A stretch of 39,713 bases of DNA, taken from positions 1-39,713 of the forward strand of contig JANTGO010000002.1 in the NCBI GenBank assembly GCA_024763015.1, written 5' to 3'. Under the pieces are notes generated by a model. That model ran no database searches. It was not told the DNA's origin and was given only the letters and a program-made list of their open reading frames with translations. This document shows, in pieces, positions 32,393-39,713 of the stretch (the stretch's first letter is position 1; every line of letters begins with the position of its first letter). The translations under genes and the position numbers were made by a program. Source of the DNA: Flavobacteriaceae bacterium. GTDB lineage: Bacteria; Bacteroidota; Bacteroidia; Flavobacteriales; Flavobacteriaceae.

Positions 32393-33508
32393 TTATTTAT
32401 CGATTAAATTTTTATATAAATTTTGCCATTGAGTGGCAATGTTTTCATCGTTAAATTTTTGAGCAAATTGCCAATTTTTGTCAACAATTTCAGCATTATC
32501 TTGTTGTAAAACCTCAAGTATTTTGTTTTGCAATTCCTTTTCGTCCAGAGTATTTTGGATATAAAAGGAATCGGGACCACCCGCTTCAGGAAACACGCCT
32601 TTTTGTTGTGTGATAACAGGTGTTTTGCTATAAAGTGCCTCGATAATGGGGATGCCAAAACCTTCGTAAATACTCGGATACACGAAAAGGCTCGCCAATT
32701 GATACAATATAGCCAATTCTTGTAAACTCAAATTCTTTAAAAAATGAACACGCTGCGACATATTATTTTGTGTGACAAAATCATGTATCTGTTTTGTGTA
32801 AGGCGTTTCTCTACCGACTAAAACTAAATGTAAGTCAGTGTTTTTTAAAGATTTAACTATCGTAAGGGCATTTTTTCTTTCTTCGAGTGTACCGACATTA
32901 AGCACAAATTGTTTGGGTAATTGGTATTTCTTTATGACCTGTTTTTTTTGTTCAGGGCTATAACTTTGTTTAAAAGCATGATGACAACCTTGATAAATCA
33001 CCTTAATTTTATTTTCATCCGTAGCAAAAAAATGGATAATATCCTTTTTGGTGGTTTCGCTTATGGCAACCACAATATCAGCATTTTTGATAGCGGACTT
33101 AAACTTTGCCGTGTATATTTTTCGGTCTATTGGCTTGTATAATTCGGGAAAACGCAGGAAAATCAAATCATGAATGCTTACAACGGATTTGATGCCGGTT
33201 TTGTTGATATTTAGGGGCAATTCGCCACTCAATCCGTGAAAAATATCCAAATTATCTTTTTTCAAATCTTTTAAGATGCCTTTGCTACGCCATATAGAAG
33301 GAAAAATACGATCCATCAACGATGTAGGCTGACGCATAATCATATTTGTTTCCATTTGTAAACGATTGATTTTTGGTCTTTTTGGATTGTACAAATAGTA
33401 TTGATTATCAGGATAATATGTAGCCAATATACGAATTAGATCGCGACTGTAATTACCCAATCCTGTGGTGTTGTGAAAAGCACGTTTTGCATCAAAGCCT
33501 ATTTTCAT
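32393..33508 (-). CDS. Glycosyltransferase family 4
   Basis: A 371-residue GT-B glycosyltransferase, similar to mannosyltransferases of polysaccharide clusters. The N terminus MKIGFDAKRAFHNTTGLGNYSRDLIRIL is typical, as are FHGLSGELPLN, FVLNVGTLEERKN and LFVYPSIYEGFGIPIIEALYSKTPV (the EX7E region). The ORF can be extended to a GTG at 33535, but the ATG at 33508 gives the conserved family start and lies 7 bases after a small upstream ORF. It is followed after 32 bases by the fused GT4-GT2 gene. Confidence 0.93.
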   Translation of the reverse strand: MKIGFDAKRAFHNTTGLGNYSRDLIRILATYYPDNQYYLYNPKRPKINRLQMETNMIMRQPTSLMDRIFPSIWRSKGILKDLKKDNLDIFHGLSGELPLNINKTGIKSVVSIHDLIFLRFPELYKPIDRKIYTAKFKSAIKNADIVVAISETTKKDIIHFFATDENKIKVIYQGCHHAFKQSYSPEQKKQVIKKYQLPKQFVLNVGTLEERKNALTIVKSLKNTDLHLVLVGRETPYTKQIHDFVTQNNMSQRVHFLKNLSLQELAILYQLASLFVYPSIYEGFGIPIIEALYSKTPVITQQKGVFPEAGGPDSFYIQNTLDEKELQNKILEVLQQDNAEIVDKNWQFAQKFNDENIATQWQNLYKNLIDK

Positions 33509-33515
33509 GTGTTTA

Positions 33516-33593
33516 TTATTTTTTATTGGTAACACATGTAACCACCATAATCACTTCTTTGTATGTAAAGAGAATTATACTAGGTGGTTTCAT
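33516..33593 (-). CDS. Small ORF / hairpin element, copy A (25 residues)
   Basis: A complete 25-codon ORF fills the gap between two glycosyltransferase genes (6 bases before, 7 bases after). Its peptide contains IILFTYKEVIMVV and ends CVTNKK. A second copy at 34801 matches 16 of 25 residues. The same DNA also folds as an imperfect hairpin: AACCACC pairs with GGTGGTT, ATAAT with ATTAT and TCTTT with AAAGA around an ACATAC loop. It may therefore be a leader peptide, a structured RNA or a small repeat; I cannot decide. Confidence 0.4.
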   Translation of the reverse strand: MKPPSIILFTYKEVIMVVTCVTNKK

Positions 33594-33599
33594 ATTATA

Positions 33600-34796
33600 T
33601 TATTTGTTACGATATAAATTGTCTAATTGTTTTACAATTTGTTTTGTGTCAAAGTGTTTTAAGACAAAAGTTCTCCCTTGTTGTCCCATATTTTTCCATT
33701 GATTTTGTCTATCAAACAATTTTTTAAATCCGTCAGCCAATGTTTTTGCATCTTTTGCTTTTACAATGACGGCATCGGGAAGCATTTTATTTACAGCACC
33801 CACATCAGTAGCCAATATGGGAAGTTCACACGATTGTGCTTCTAACAAAACCGTAGGAAGTGCCTCGGCAATGCTAGACAACACATATAAATCGGATGTT
33901 ATCAATAAATTTCTGACCTGAATACTGTTTTGCGCTCCTAGCAATTGAATATTTTTTGATAAATTTAGCTTGGCAATTAATTGCTCTAATTCGTTTCTCA
34001 ATGGTCCTTCACCAATGATTTTCAGATTGAAATCTTTTGGTATAATATTTTGTTTTACAGCTATTTGCAAGGATTTTATCAAGTATATTAAACCTTTTTC
34101 TTCAACCAATCTTGCTACACTAATCATACGAATTGGACGATGAATTTCGTAGGGTGTTTCTCTTTGATAAAAATCGGTGTTTATGCCGTTGTTAATGGCT
34201 GCTATTTTGGCTGAATCTAGTCCTAATTGTAGTAAAATCGCTTTGTTGTAGTCAGAAATGGCAATCACTTTGTCTGTATATTCAAATACTTTCTTATAAA
34301 ATGCTTTTCCGTGTTTTAAACCCAATCTGATATCAAATCCGTGAAAAGTAATGATGTGTTTTACGGGAAACTCGATAATTTTTGTCCAAATATTTTTTTG
34401 TGCATTGGTTGCAAAATGCGTGTGAATAACTTCAATATTATGGGTTTGAATAAAGTTTAATATAAATAGGTAATTGGATTTGAATTTGAAATCTTTTTTT
34501 ATCAGACTATATTTTAGCAGTTTACGAACAAATTTACCTTTTCTAGTAAAAAGTTTTAAAATAGTTTTTATCCAGAATAAAAATCTATTTTTGGGTTTTA
34601 TTGATTGGTAGGAATACACTTTGTCAATCAAATGATAATCTTCAAAACCTTGTAGGGCGTATAATTCATTATGATTGATACCGCCTTCTGAAAATATTAA
34701 TATTTCGTGCCCTCTATCTATCAAAGCAATTATTTGATCACGAATAAAAGTTTCTGAAAACTTTGGAAAATCAGAGAGCCAAAAAAGTATTTTCAT
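33600..34796 (-). CDS. Glycosyltransferase family 4 (WcaL-like)
   Basis: A 398-residue GT-B enzyme. The N terminus MKILFWLSDFPKFSETFIRDQI resembles colanic-acid-type WcaL/EpsF transferases; VIHTHFATNAQ and KHIITFHGFDIR lie in the acceptor domain, and DLYVLSSIAEALPTVLLEAQSCELPILATDVGA is the nucleotide-sugar (EX7E-type) region. It sits between two copies of the small ORF/hairpin element and its start is 4 bases after copy B. Sugar specificity unknown. Confidence 0.93.
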   Translation of the reverse strand: MKILFWLSDFPKFSETFIRDQIIALIDRGHEILIFSEGGINHNELYALQGFEDYHLIDKVYSYQSIKPKNRFLFWIKTILKLFTRKGKFVRKLLKYSLIKKDFKFKSNYLFILNFIQTHNIEVIHTHFATNAQKNIWTKIIEFPVKHIITFHGFDIRLGLKHGKAFYKKVFEYTDKVIAISDYNKAILLQLGLDSAKIAAINNGINTDFYQRETPYEIHRPIRMISVARLVEEKGLIYLIKSLQIAVKQNIIPKDFNLKIIGEGPLRNELEQLIAKLNLSKNIQLLGAQNSIQVRNLLITSDLYVLSSIAEALPTVLLEAQSCELPILATDVGAVNKMLPDAVIVKAKDAKTLADGFKKLFDRQNQWKNMGQQGRTFVLKHFDTKQIVKQLDNLYRNK

Positions 34797-34800
34797 GTGT

Positions 34801-34887
34801 TTATAATTTTATTTTTTTATTGCTAACACATGGAACCACCATAATCATATCCTTGTGTGTAAAGAGAATTATACATCGTGGTTTCAT
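34801..34887 (-). CDS. Small ORF / hairpin element, copy B (28 residues)
   Basis: A second copy of the element at 33516, again exactly filling the space between two glycosyltransferase genes (2 bases after one stop, 4 bases before the next start). The peptide contains IILFTHKDMIMVV and ends three residues longer, CVSNKKIKL. The hairpin pairing is kept: the change AAAGA to AAGGA still pairs with TCTTT by a G-U wobble, and AACCAC still pairs with GTGGTT. Most base differences from copy A change the amino acid, which slightly favours an RNA or DNA role over a peptide. Confidence 0.4.
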   Translation of the reverse strand: MKPRCIILFTHKDMIMVVPCVSNKKIKL

Positions 34888-34889
34888 AA

Positions 34890-35927
34890 CTATTTATAAA
34901 TATCCCAAGTAGATAGTTCTGCGCTCATGTCTGTATAGCACAAACCGGGTATGCATGCAATGTATTTATCTTTTTTAATCACCGCATTTGGCGACCATGA
35001 AAAAAGCCACCAATCGGCATCAGAACCTTGTCCGGGTTTTCCTAAATCGGGTTTGGGTGCACCAACATAAGGATTTGGAATGGGTAAATTTTCCATCAGA
35101 TATTGTCTGTGAGCCATAAAATGCCAAGCACCTGTTGAGCGTAGCAAATAGACTTCAATATCATTGATTTTTGTTTTTTTTGCAATAGGATGTTGCTCTT
35201 GATAAATACCTGTTACCACTGGATACAAATTTTTGTCGGCAATTTTTTGTGTTTCTTCAAATAAATTATCCTTGATGATGATATCATCTTGCAAATTGTG
35301 AATCCATTCGATATCAGGATCGGACAAAAAGAAAGAAAAGCCGGTGTTTAATGAAAAAACCAAACCCATATTTTTGGAATTGTCAATATAGGTAACTTCG
35401 TTGTATTTTTGTTTGATTTGTTGATACTGTTCAAAATATTCTTCTGATGAACCATCGTTCACAACCAAAATATCTTTTTGCCTGTTTTTTAATTGTGCCA
35501 GCAACTTTATTAAATGTTCAGGACGGTTATATGTCGTGATTAATATACCTATTTTGCTGTCTTTTAAGGGTTTATAATATTTTTTGAAATTTATTTTGGT
35601 ATAGAGCATATATTTCAACGCTGCTAATTTCTCTTTTTTACTTCTGTTTTTTTTGAACACGACAAACAAATGATTGCCCCAGACGGGTTTGTATTCTTCC
35701 TTGATCAAATCCAAATAATCGTTGGTTAAATCTTCGGGTAATTTCTTATGAAATACAATATAGGGAATGTCAAAATCGGATAAGGAAATATCTTTTAGAA
35801 TTTGATAGGGAAAAACCTTTGGAAACTCATTCAGTAAAACTTCGGGTCCAATAAAAATCTTATTTTCTAACTTATTTTTTTTCAAAAAGTTAACCAACGG
35901 ATTCCAATATTTATTTTTTGGGTACAT
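34890..35927 (-). CDS. Glycosyltransferase family 2 with N-terminal extension
   Basis: A 345-residue protein. Residues 1-120 are an extension I do not recognise (starts MYPKNKYWNPLVNFLKKNKL). The GT-A domain begins near 125 with KIGILITTYNRPEHLIKLLAQL, followed by ILVVNDGSSEEYFEQY, then NKNMGLVFSLN-like and IEWIHNLQDDIII, where LQDD provides the metal-binding DXD-type site. The C-terminal part is rich in aromatic residues (DADWWLFSW). First gene of the glycosyltransferase run; the small element follows its stop after 2 bases. Confidence 0.9.
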   Translation of the reverse strand: MYPKNKYWNPLVNFLKKNKLENKIFIGPEVLLNEFPKVFPYQILKDISLSDFDIPYIVFHKKLPEDLTNDYLDLIKEEYKPVWGNHLFVVFKKNRSKKEKLAALKYMLYTKINFKKYYKPLKDSKIGILITTYNRPEHLIKLLAQLKNRQKDILVVNDGSSEEYFEQYQQIKQKYNEVTYIDNSKNMGLVFSLNTGFSFFLSDPDIEWIHNLQDDIIIKDNLFEETQKIADKNLYPVVTGIYQEQHPIAKKTKINDIEVYLLRSTGAWHFMAHRQYLMENLPIPNPYVGAPKPDLGKPGQGSDADWWLFSWSPNAVIKKDKYIACIPGLCYTDMSAELSTWDIYK

Positions 35928-35964
35928 AAATCAATACTTGTTTGGAATACAAAAATACGTTAAT

Positions 35965-36909
35965 TTAAATTTGCATCCAAGGAAAAGATTTTTGCAAGTC
36001 TTGGATTTGTTTGTCTAATGCTCGTAAGTGTTTTTGATAAGCATCTGAATTTTTATTAAAAGCCTTATGTGCCTTCGATTTCCTGATTTTTGAAACAGCT
36101 TCCATCGTTGTGTAGGCTTTCGGACTAATAAGATTTTTACAAACTAATTGCCAAATATAGTCTATGGCCAAGTCATTGGGATGTAAAAAATCATTCTTGT
36201 AAAAGCGATAATCACGCAAGTCATCCATCATGATTTCATAGGAGGGAAAGTAAAAAACATTTTGATTATTGACTATTTGATGAATAGCAGTAAGCAAATG
36301 TGCCTTGCTTTGTTGATTTTGTATAAATCCATCGCGCAAATGCCGAACCGGACTGAGGGTAAATAATATTTTAATGTCGGGATTAATCTTTCTAACAAGT
36401 TTTATGATACTAAACAATTCGTCAATTATTTCAGTAGGCGACAAGATGCCTTTGTCAAATGCTGACTGTGCTACTTTATGGCAATTGCTCACACAAGCAT
36501 TGTTGCTTTTTAGCTTATACACCCAAGCCGTCCCCAATGTAAAAATGGCAAAATCGGTTTGTTTTAAAAAGTCTAAACTGTCAAGCAATAACCGGTTGGT
36601 ATGGTTCAACAATGCTTCTTTATCTTCATTATTAAATTTGGAGTGCAAATCATAACTTTTCCACATATCATTGTAAAAAAACAAGTCTTTTACTGTAAAA
36701 AAATCTTTTTCAACAATTCTACCCAGCATTTTTCTTATAGAAACGGGGTTAAATATTACACCAAAAGGATTGATTAAAATCTGAAATTGATAGTAGTCAA
36801 GTTTGCTTTGGATATTTTCGATAAAGCAAGAACCCATTCCAAAAATTTTGCTTTGATAATCGATTTGAAAAGGATAGTCTTGTATCTTTATTTCCGTTCT
36901 AAAATTCAT
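35965..36909 (-). CDS. GSCFA domain-containing protein
   Basis: A 314-residue protein with the name-giving motif in variant form, FGMGSCFIENIQ (residues about 23-34), then INPFGVIFNPVSI, FTLGTAWVYK, ILFTLSPVRHLRDG and a C-terminal DFLHPNDLAIDYIW. The layout (Ser near the N terminus, Asp/His near the C terminus) is that of an SGNH-like hydrolase or acyl-esterase fold, but the substrate of the family is not established. Its start overlaps the stop of the acyl-CoA synthetase gene by one base, a coupling seen in many Bacteroidota. Confidence 0.93.
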   Translation of the reverse strand: MNFRTEIKIQDYPFQIDYQSKIFGMGSCFIENIQSKLDYYQFQILINPFGVIFNPVSIRKMLGRIVEKDFFTVKDLFFYNDMWKSYDLHSKFNNEDKEALLNHTNRLLLDSLDFLKQTDFAIFTLGTAWVYKLKSNNACVSNCHKVAQSAFDKGILSPTEIIDELFSIIKLVRKINPDIKILFTLSPVRHLRDGFIQNQQSKAHLLTAIHQIVNNQNVFYFPSYEIMMDDLRDYRFYKNDFLHPNDLAIDYIWQLVCKNLISPKAYTTMEAVSKIRKSKAHKAFNKNSDAYQKHLRALDKQIQDLQKSFPWMQI

Positions 36910-38714
36910 TAATTTGAATTTTTATAAGCATCTCGCAAGACACGTCGCATGATTTTATTAGAAGCTGTTCTAGGCAATTTTGACGTAACGACCACATCAT
37001 AAATCTTAAAAAGTGGGTTAAGTTTTTGTTTAATTAACTTCTGTAACTCATATTGTATCAACTCTTTATCTGCAATGCCATTAGGCACGACATATAAAAC
37101 GAGTAGGGAAGGACCGCCATCTTTTGGCGAAACGGCAATGGCAGCCGATTCCATGACGGCAGCGTGTGAATTGACCAATTCTTCAATCTGTAACGAACTG
37201 ACTTTGATGCCGCCCAAGTTCATACTGTCATCGGTTCTGCCCATAACGCGATAATATCCATTGGGTAGTCTCACCAGAAAATCACCGTGACGACGCAGTG
37301 TTTTTCCTTCTAATTTTGGTGTATGGGCGTAATATGTTTCGTGATGATTTTTATTTAATAATTGAAAAGACAAACCCATAGCCGGAGGTACTAAAAATAC
37401 TTCTCCTTTATCAGAAATTTTGTTATGTTCATCCAAAATCACAAACTCGCTTCCCAATGCAGACGTGGAAAAAGTACTGGGAATATTGGTTTGTACTAAA
37501 GTAGAAGTTACATAGCCACCGCCAATTTCCGTACCGCCACAATATTCTATAATTGGCTTATTATCAGCTAACTGCATTAAATATTCCATTTCTTCGGGAT
37601 TAGAACTTTCGCCGGTCGAACTAAAACATTTAATAGCAGACCAGTCGTATTTTTCCATTTGTGCTGTGTGCTTCCAAGCGCGCACGATACTTGGTACAAT
37701 CCCCAACATATTTACTTGAGCATCTTGTACAAAGGCACCAAATTTTTCACTCATCGGACTGCCTTCAAACAAAGCGATGGCGCCATTGTTTATCAAAGTT
37801 GCAAAGATTAGCCAAGGTCCCATCATCCAACCCAGATTGGTAGGCCAAGCCACTACATTATCTTGTTGAATATCATGGTGATAAAAGCCATCAATTGCTG
37901 ATTTAATGGCGGTTGTATGATTCCAAGGAATGGCTTTGGGTGCACCGGTGGTTCCTGACGAAAACAAAACAGTGATGGTATCATCCGGATGGGCTGAAAC
38001 CGACTCAAAATCGGTATGATCTACTAGAAAATCATCCCAGAAAATATCTTGTCTTCGGATGCGAATGTCTGATTCTGCATTACTTACAACTACAATCTTT
38101 TCAGCGCCTGCTTCCAAGACCTTGTCATATAAAGCCAATTTTTTTTGTCCGCGTATCAAATAGTCTTGCGTAAAAACAATTTTTGGTTTGACAATATCAA
38201 AACGGACTTTAATCTCATCGACTGAAAAGCTATCGGCTACTGTAACAACCTTAATGCCGGCTTTAATAGCCCCCAAATAAATCACTACGGCTTCAATGTT
38301 CATAGACATATCAATGCCAATGACATCGCCTTGTTGCAAACCCGAGTCTAAAAGTGAATTCGCAAGGCGGTTTACATATTTTTTGAGGGAGGCATAACTT
38401 ATCGAAGTAATCGTATCATCTTGCTCCTTCATAAATTTGATAGCAGTGGCATCGTTACCTGCTGTAAAACAAGCATCTACGATGTTTAGCTGAGCATCTT
38501 TGAGCCATATTGGATGTTCGATATCCGCAGCATCCAAAACAGTAGAATAGGGGTTTTTAAAAGGAATTTTTAGCGCTTGTACACTAGTATCCCAGAAGGC
38601 ATTTCTATCCGTAATAGACCAATTGTAAAACTGGTTATAGTCGGTAAATGATTTTAAAGACATCATCTTAAACAAGTTAGTCTTCTCAATAAAATCAGTA
38701 GTAGGTTGCCACAT
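36909..38714 (-). CDS. AMP-dependent acyl-CoA synthetase (acetoacetyl-CoA synthetase-like)
   Basis: A 601-residue adenylate-forming ligase. The N terminus MWQPTTDFIEKTNLFKMM resembles the ACAS_N domain of acetoacetyl-CoA synthetases. The ATP loop is VLFSSGTTGAPKAIPWNH, the adenine-binding segment EYCGGTEIGGGY, the hinge YRVMGRTDDSMNLGGIKVS and the catalytic Lys in PRTASNKIMRRVLRDA. It is shorter than typical acetoacetyl-CoA synthetases and parts of it recall the plant AAE17/18 acyl-activating enzymes, so the carboxylic acid substrate is open. It is translationally coupled to the GSCFA gene. Confidence 0.9.
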   Translation of the reverse strand: MWQPTTDFIEKTNLFKMMSLKSFTDYNQFYNWSITDRNAFWDTSVQALKIPFKNPYSTVLDAADIEHPIWLKDAQLNIVDACFTAGNDATAIKFMKEQDDTITSISYASLKKYVNRLANSLLDSGLQQGDVIGIDMSMNIEAVVIYLGAIKAGIKVVTVADSFSVDEIKVRFDIVKPKIVFTQDYLIRGQKKLALYDKVLEAGAEKIVVVSNAESDIRIRRQDIFWDDFLVDHTDFESVSAHPDDTITVLFSSGTTGAPKAIPWNHTTAIKSAIDGFYHHDIQQDNVVAWPTNLGWMMGPWLIFATLINNGAIALFEGSPMSEKFGAFVQDAQVNMLGIVPSIVRAWKHTAQMEKYDWSAIKCFSSTGESSNPEEMEYLMQLADNKPIIEYCGGTEIGGGYVTSTLVQTNIPSTFSTSALGSEFVILDEHNKISDKGEVFLVPPAMGLSFQLLNKNHHETYYAHTPKLEGKTLRRHGDFLVRLPNGYYRVMGRTDDSMNLGGIKVSSLQIEELVNSHAAVMESAAIAVSPKDGGPSLLVLYVVPNGIADKELIQYELQKLIKQKLNPLFKIYDVVVTSKLPRTASNKIMRRVLRDAYKNSN

Positions 38715-38762
38715 AAGAATGTACTTTAAACTAAAATTGCATATTATATTTAAGTGTACAAC

Positions 38763-39641
38763 TTAATCCAACAAAATCATTTTATCCAAAGTATATTTGA
38801 TCAATCCGTCAACGGGTTTGTATGGATCTTCGCTAAAAGTCATATTGGCACGATTGGCAATAATAGCATTCATAGAACAGGCGTTGTGTCCTAGTAATTT
38901 TGCCAGTCCATATATAGCAGAAGTTTCCATTTCCAAATTGCTCATTCGCACACCTTTGTATTCAAAAGAGTCCATTTTGGCATTCATTTTAGGGTCGGAT
39001 AGAGGCAAACGCAAAACACGGCCTTGTGGTCCAAAAAAACCACCCGCGGTACCTGTAATACCACTATATACTTCATCTGTCAGTAATATTTTTTCGAGAT
39101 AATCGCTATTTTTAACGATATACGGATGGGCTTTTTCGCTTGCCCATTGCGTATGTCGAATAAAAGCTTCCTCCATTTCTATTTCTCTGACGTGGGTAGC
39201 ATCGTAATAGTGCAACATACCGTCCATACCCAAACCGTATTTTCCCAGTACAAAACTATCAACGGGAATATCTGCTTGTAAGGAGCCGGAAGTACCGATT
39301 CGGACGATATTAAGCGTCGTATGTTCTAGTTTTTCAACACGTTTATCCAAATCAATATTGACCAAAGCGTCAAGCTCGTTCATAACGATATCGATATTAT
39401 CCGGACCAATTCCGGTTGACATTACACTTAATCTTTTATTTTTGTAAACACCCGTAACAGTGTGAAATTCACGTTTTTGTGTTTCAAACTCAATTTTGTC
39501 AAAATGTGCCGCAATACGATCAACACGTTTTTGGTCTCCAACAAAAATAATATTATGTGAGATATTTTCCGGTAAAAGATTTAGATGGTAAACACTACCA
39601 TTTGGATTCAATATTAATTCTGATTCTGCAATTCTTCTCAT
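38763..39641 (-). CDS. Nucleoside phosphorylase (uridine phosphorylase-like)
   Basis: A cytoplasmic enzyme of the PNP/UDP family that splits nucleosides with phosphate. Family features: the phosphate-binding IIFVGDQKRVDRIA near residue 35, VMSTGIGPDNIDIVMNEL, IVRIGTSGSLQADIPVDSFVLG, and the ribose-binding MSNLEMETSAIYGLAKLLGH. The pattern is closest to the uridine phosphorylase branch, but the base specificity is not certain. I start it at the ATG at 39641; a TTG two codons further upstream (39647) is also in frame. The 72 bases to the window end contain no gene that I can support. Confidence 0.9.
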   Translation of the reverse strand: MRRIAESELILNPNGSVYHLNLLPENISHNIIFVGDQKRVDRIAAHFDKIEFETQKREFHTVTGVYKNKRLSVMSTGIGPDNIDIVMNELDALVNIDLDKRVEKLEHTTLNIVRIGTSGSLQADIPVDSFVLGKYGLGMDGMLHYYDATHVREIEMEEAFIRHTQWASEKAHPYIVKNSDYLEKILLTDEVYSGITGTAGGFFGPQGRVLRLPLSDPKMNAKMDSFEYKGVRMSNLEMETSAIYGLAKLLGHNACSMNAIIANRANMTFSEDPYKPVDGLIKYTLDKMILLD

Positions 39642-39713
39642 AGTCAATTTTTTTTCAGATTACAAATAAAAATCTAAAGTACAAAAATTTTTCAATTATT
39701 TTGTGCGAGAATG

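Noticed and set aside
33509-33535. GTG start at 33535 for the 371-residue glycosyltransferase
   Set aside because: The added residues lie within the small ORF/hairpin element, while the ATG at 33508 gives the conserved MKIGFDAKR start.
1-39713. CRISPR arrays, tRNA or rRNA genes, prophage or insertion sequences
   Set aside because: I looked for regularly spaced repeats, cloverleaf-like GC-rich segments and transposase or phage motifs on both strands and found none; a tRNAscan or Infernal search would be decisive.

Overview
This is a 39.7 kb chromosomal stretch from an AT-rich member of the Bacteroidota, probably Flavobacteriia-like. The evidence is: clear Shine-Dalgarno sites are scarce; promoters fit the TTG-N(17-25)-TAnnTTTG pattern known from this phylum; there are many lipoproteins; and several families are typical of the group (GSCFA protein, the aroB / proline dehydrogenase pair, the pRiA4b-ORF3-like protein beside cca). 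I saw no tRNA, rRNA, CRISPR array, transposase or phage gene.

Layout. 1-3602: a GH13 alpha-amylase-type lipoprotein cut by the left edge, a BadF/BadG-type sugar kinase, and a convergent two-gene YjjP/YjjB (ThrE-type) exporter. 3768-6079: the two subunits of an NfnAB/SudAB-type NADPH-ferredoxin oxidoreductase. 6205-17451: a sulfur redox island. It holds an octaheme cytochrome c of the tetrathionate reductase (OTR) family, a cytochrome b fused to two PAS domains, a Tat-exported molybdopterin oxidoreductase with its four-cluster ferredoxin and NrfD/PsrC membrane subunit (Psr/Phs type), a split YeeE/YedE thiosulfate transporter, and three different rhodanese-type envelope proteins. 17820-27847: acetyl-CoA synthetase, a tiny lipoprotein, a DUF389 membrane protein, an unassigned conserved protein with YjbQ, an XRE regulator with a clear palindromic operator, an Lrp/AsnC regulator, aroB, proline dehydrogenase and a TtcA-like enzyme. 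28046-39641 (all minus strand): pRiA4b-ORF3-like protein, CCA-adding enzyme, threonylcarbamoyl-AMP synthase, a four-gene glycosyltransferase cluster containing two copies of a small hairpin/ORF element, a GSCFA protein, an acyl-CoA synthetase and a nucleoside phosphorylase.

The most striking observation is in the sulfur island. The three rhodanese-type proteins, unlike one another in most of their length, all end in the same 16 residues, KPIVKRKKKEVSGGCG, after a Lys/Ser/Ala/Gly-rich linker. The DNA of these tails differs at many synonymous positions, so the peptide itself appears to be conserved. The ending GGCG resembles the C-terminal GGCGG swinging arm of SoxY, where the Cys carries covalent sulfur intermediates. 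Two of the three proteins have lost the rhodanese catalytic Cys, whereas the third has two intact sites. My inference is a membrane-anchored periplasmic sulfur-relay system in which rhodanese folds carry a SoxY-like sulfur-carrier tail and work with the YeeE/YedE proteins and the Psr/Phs-type reductase. No soxYZ gene is present in the window.
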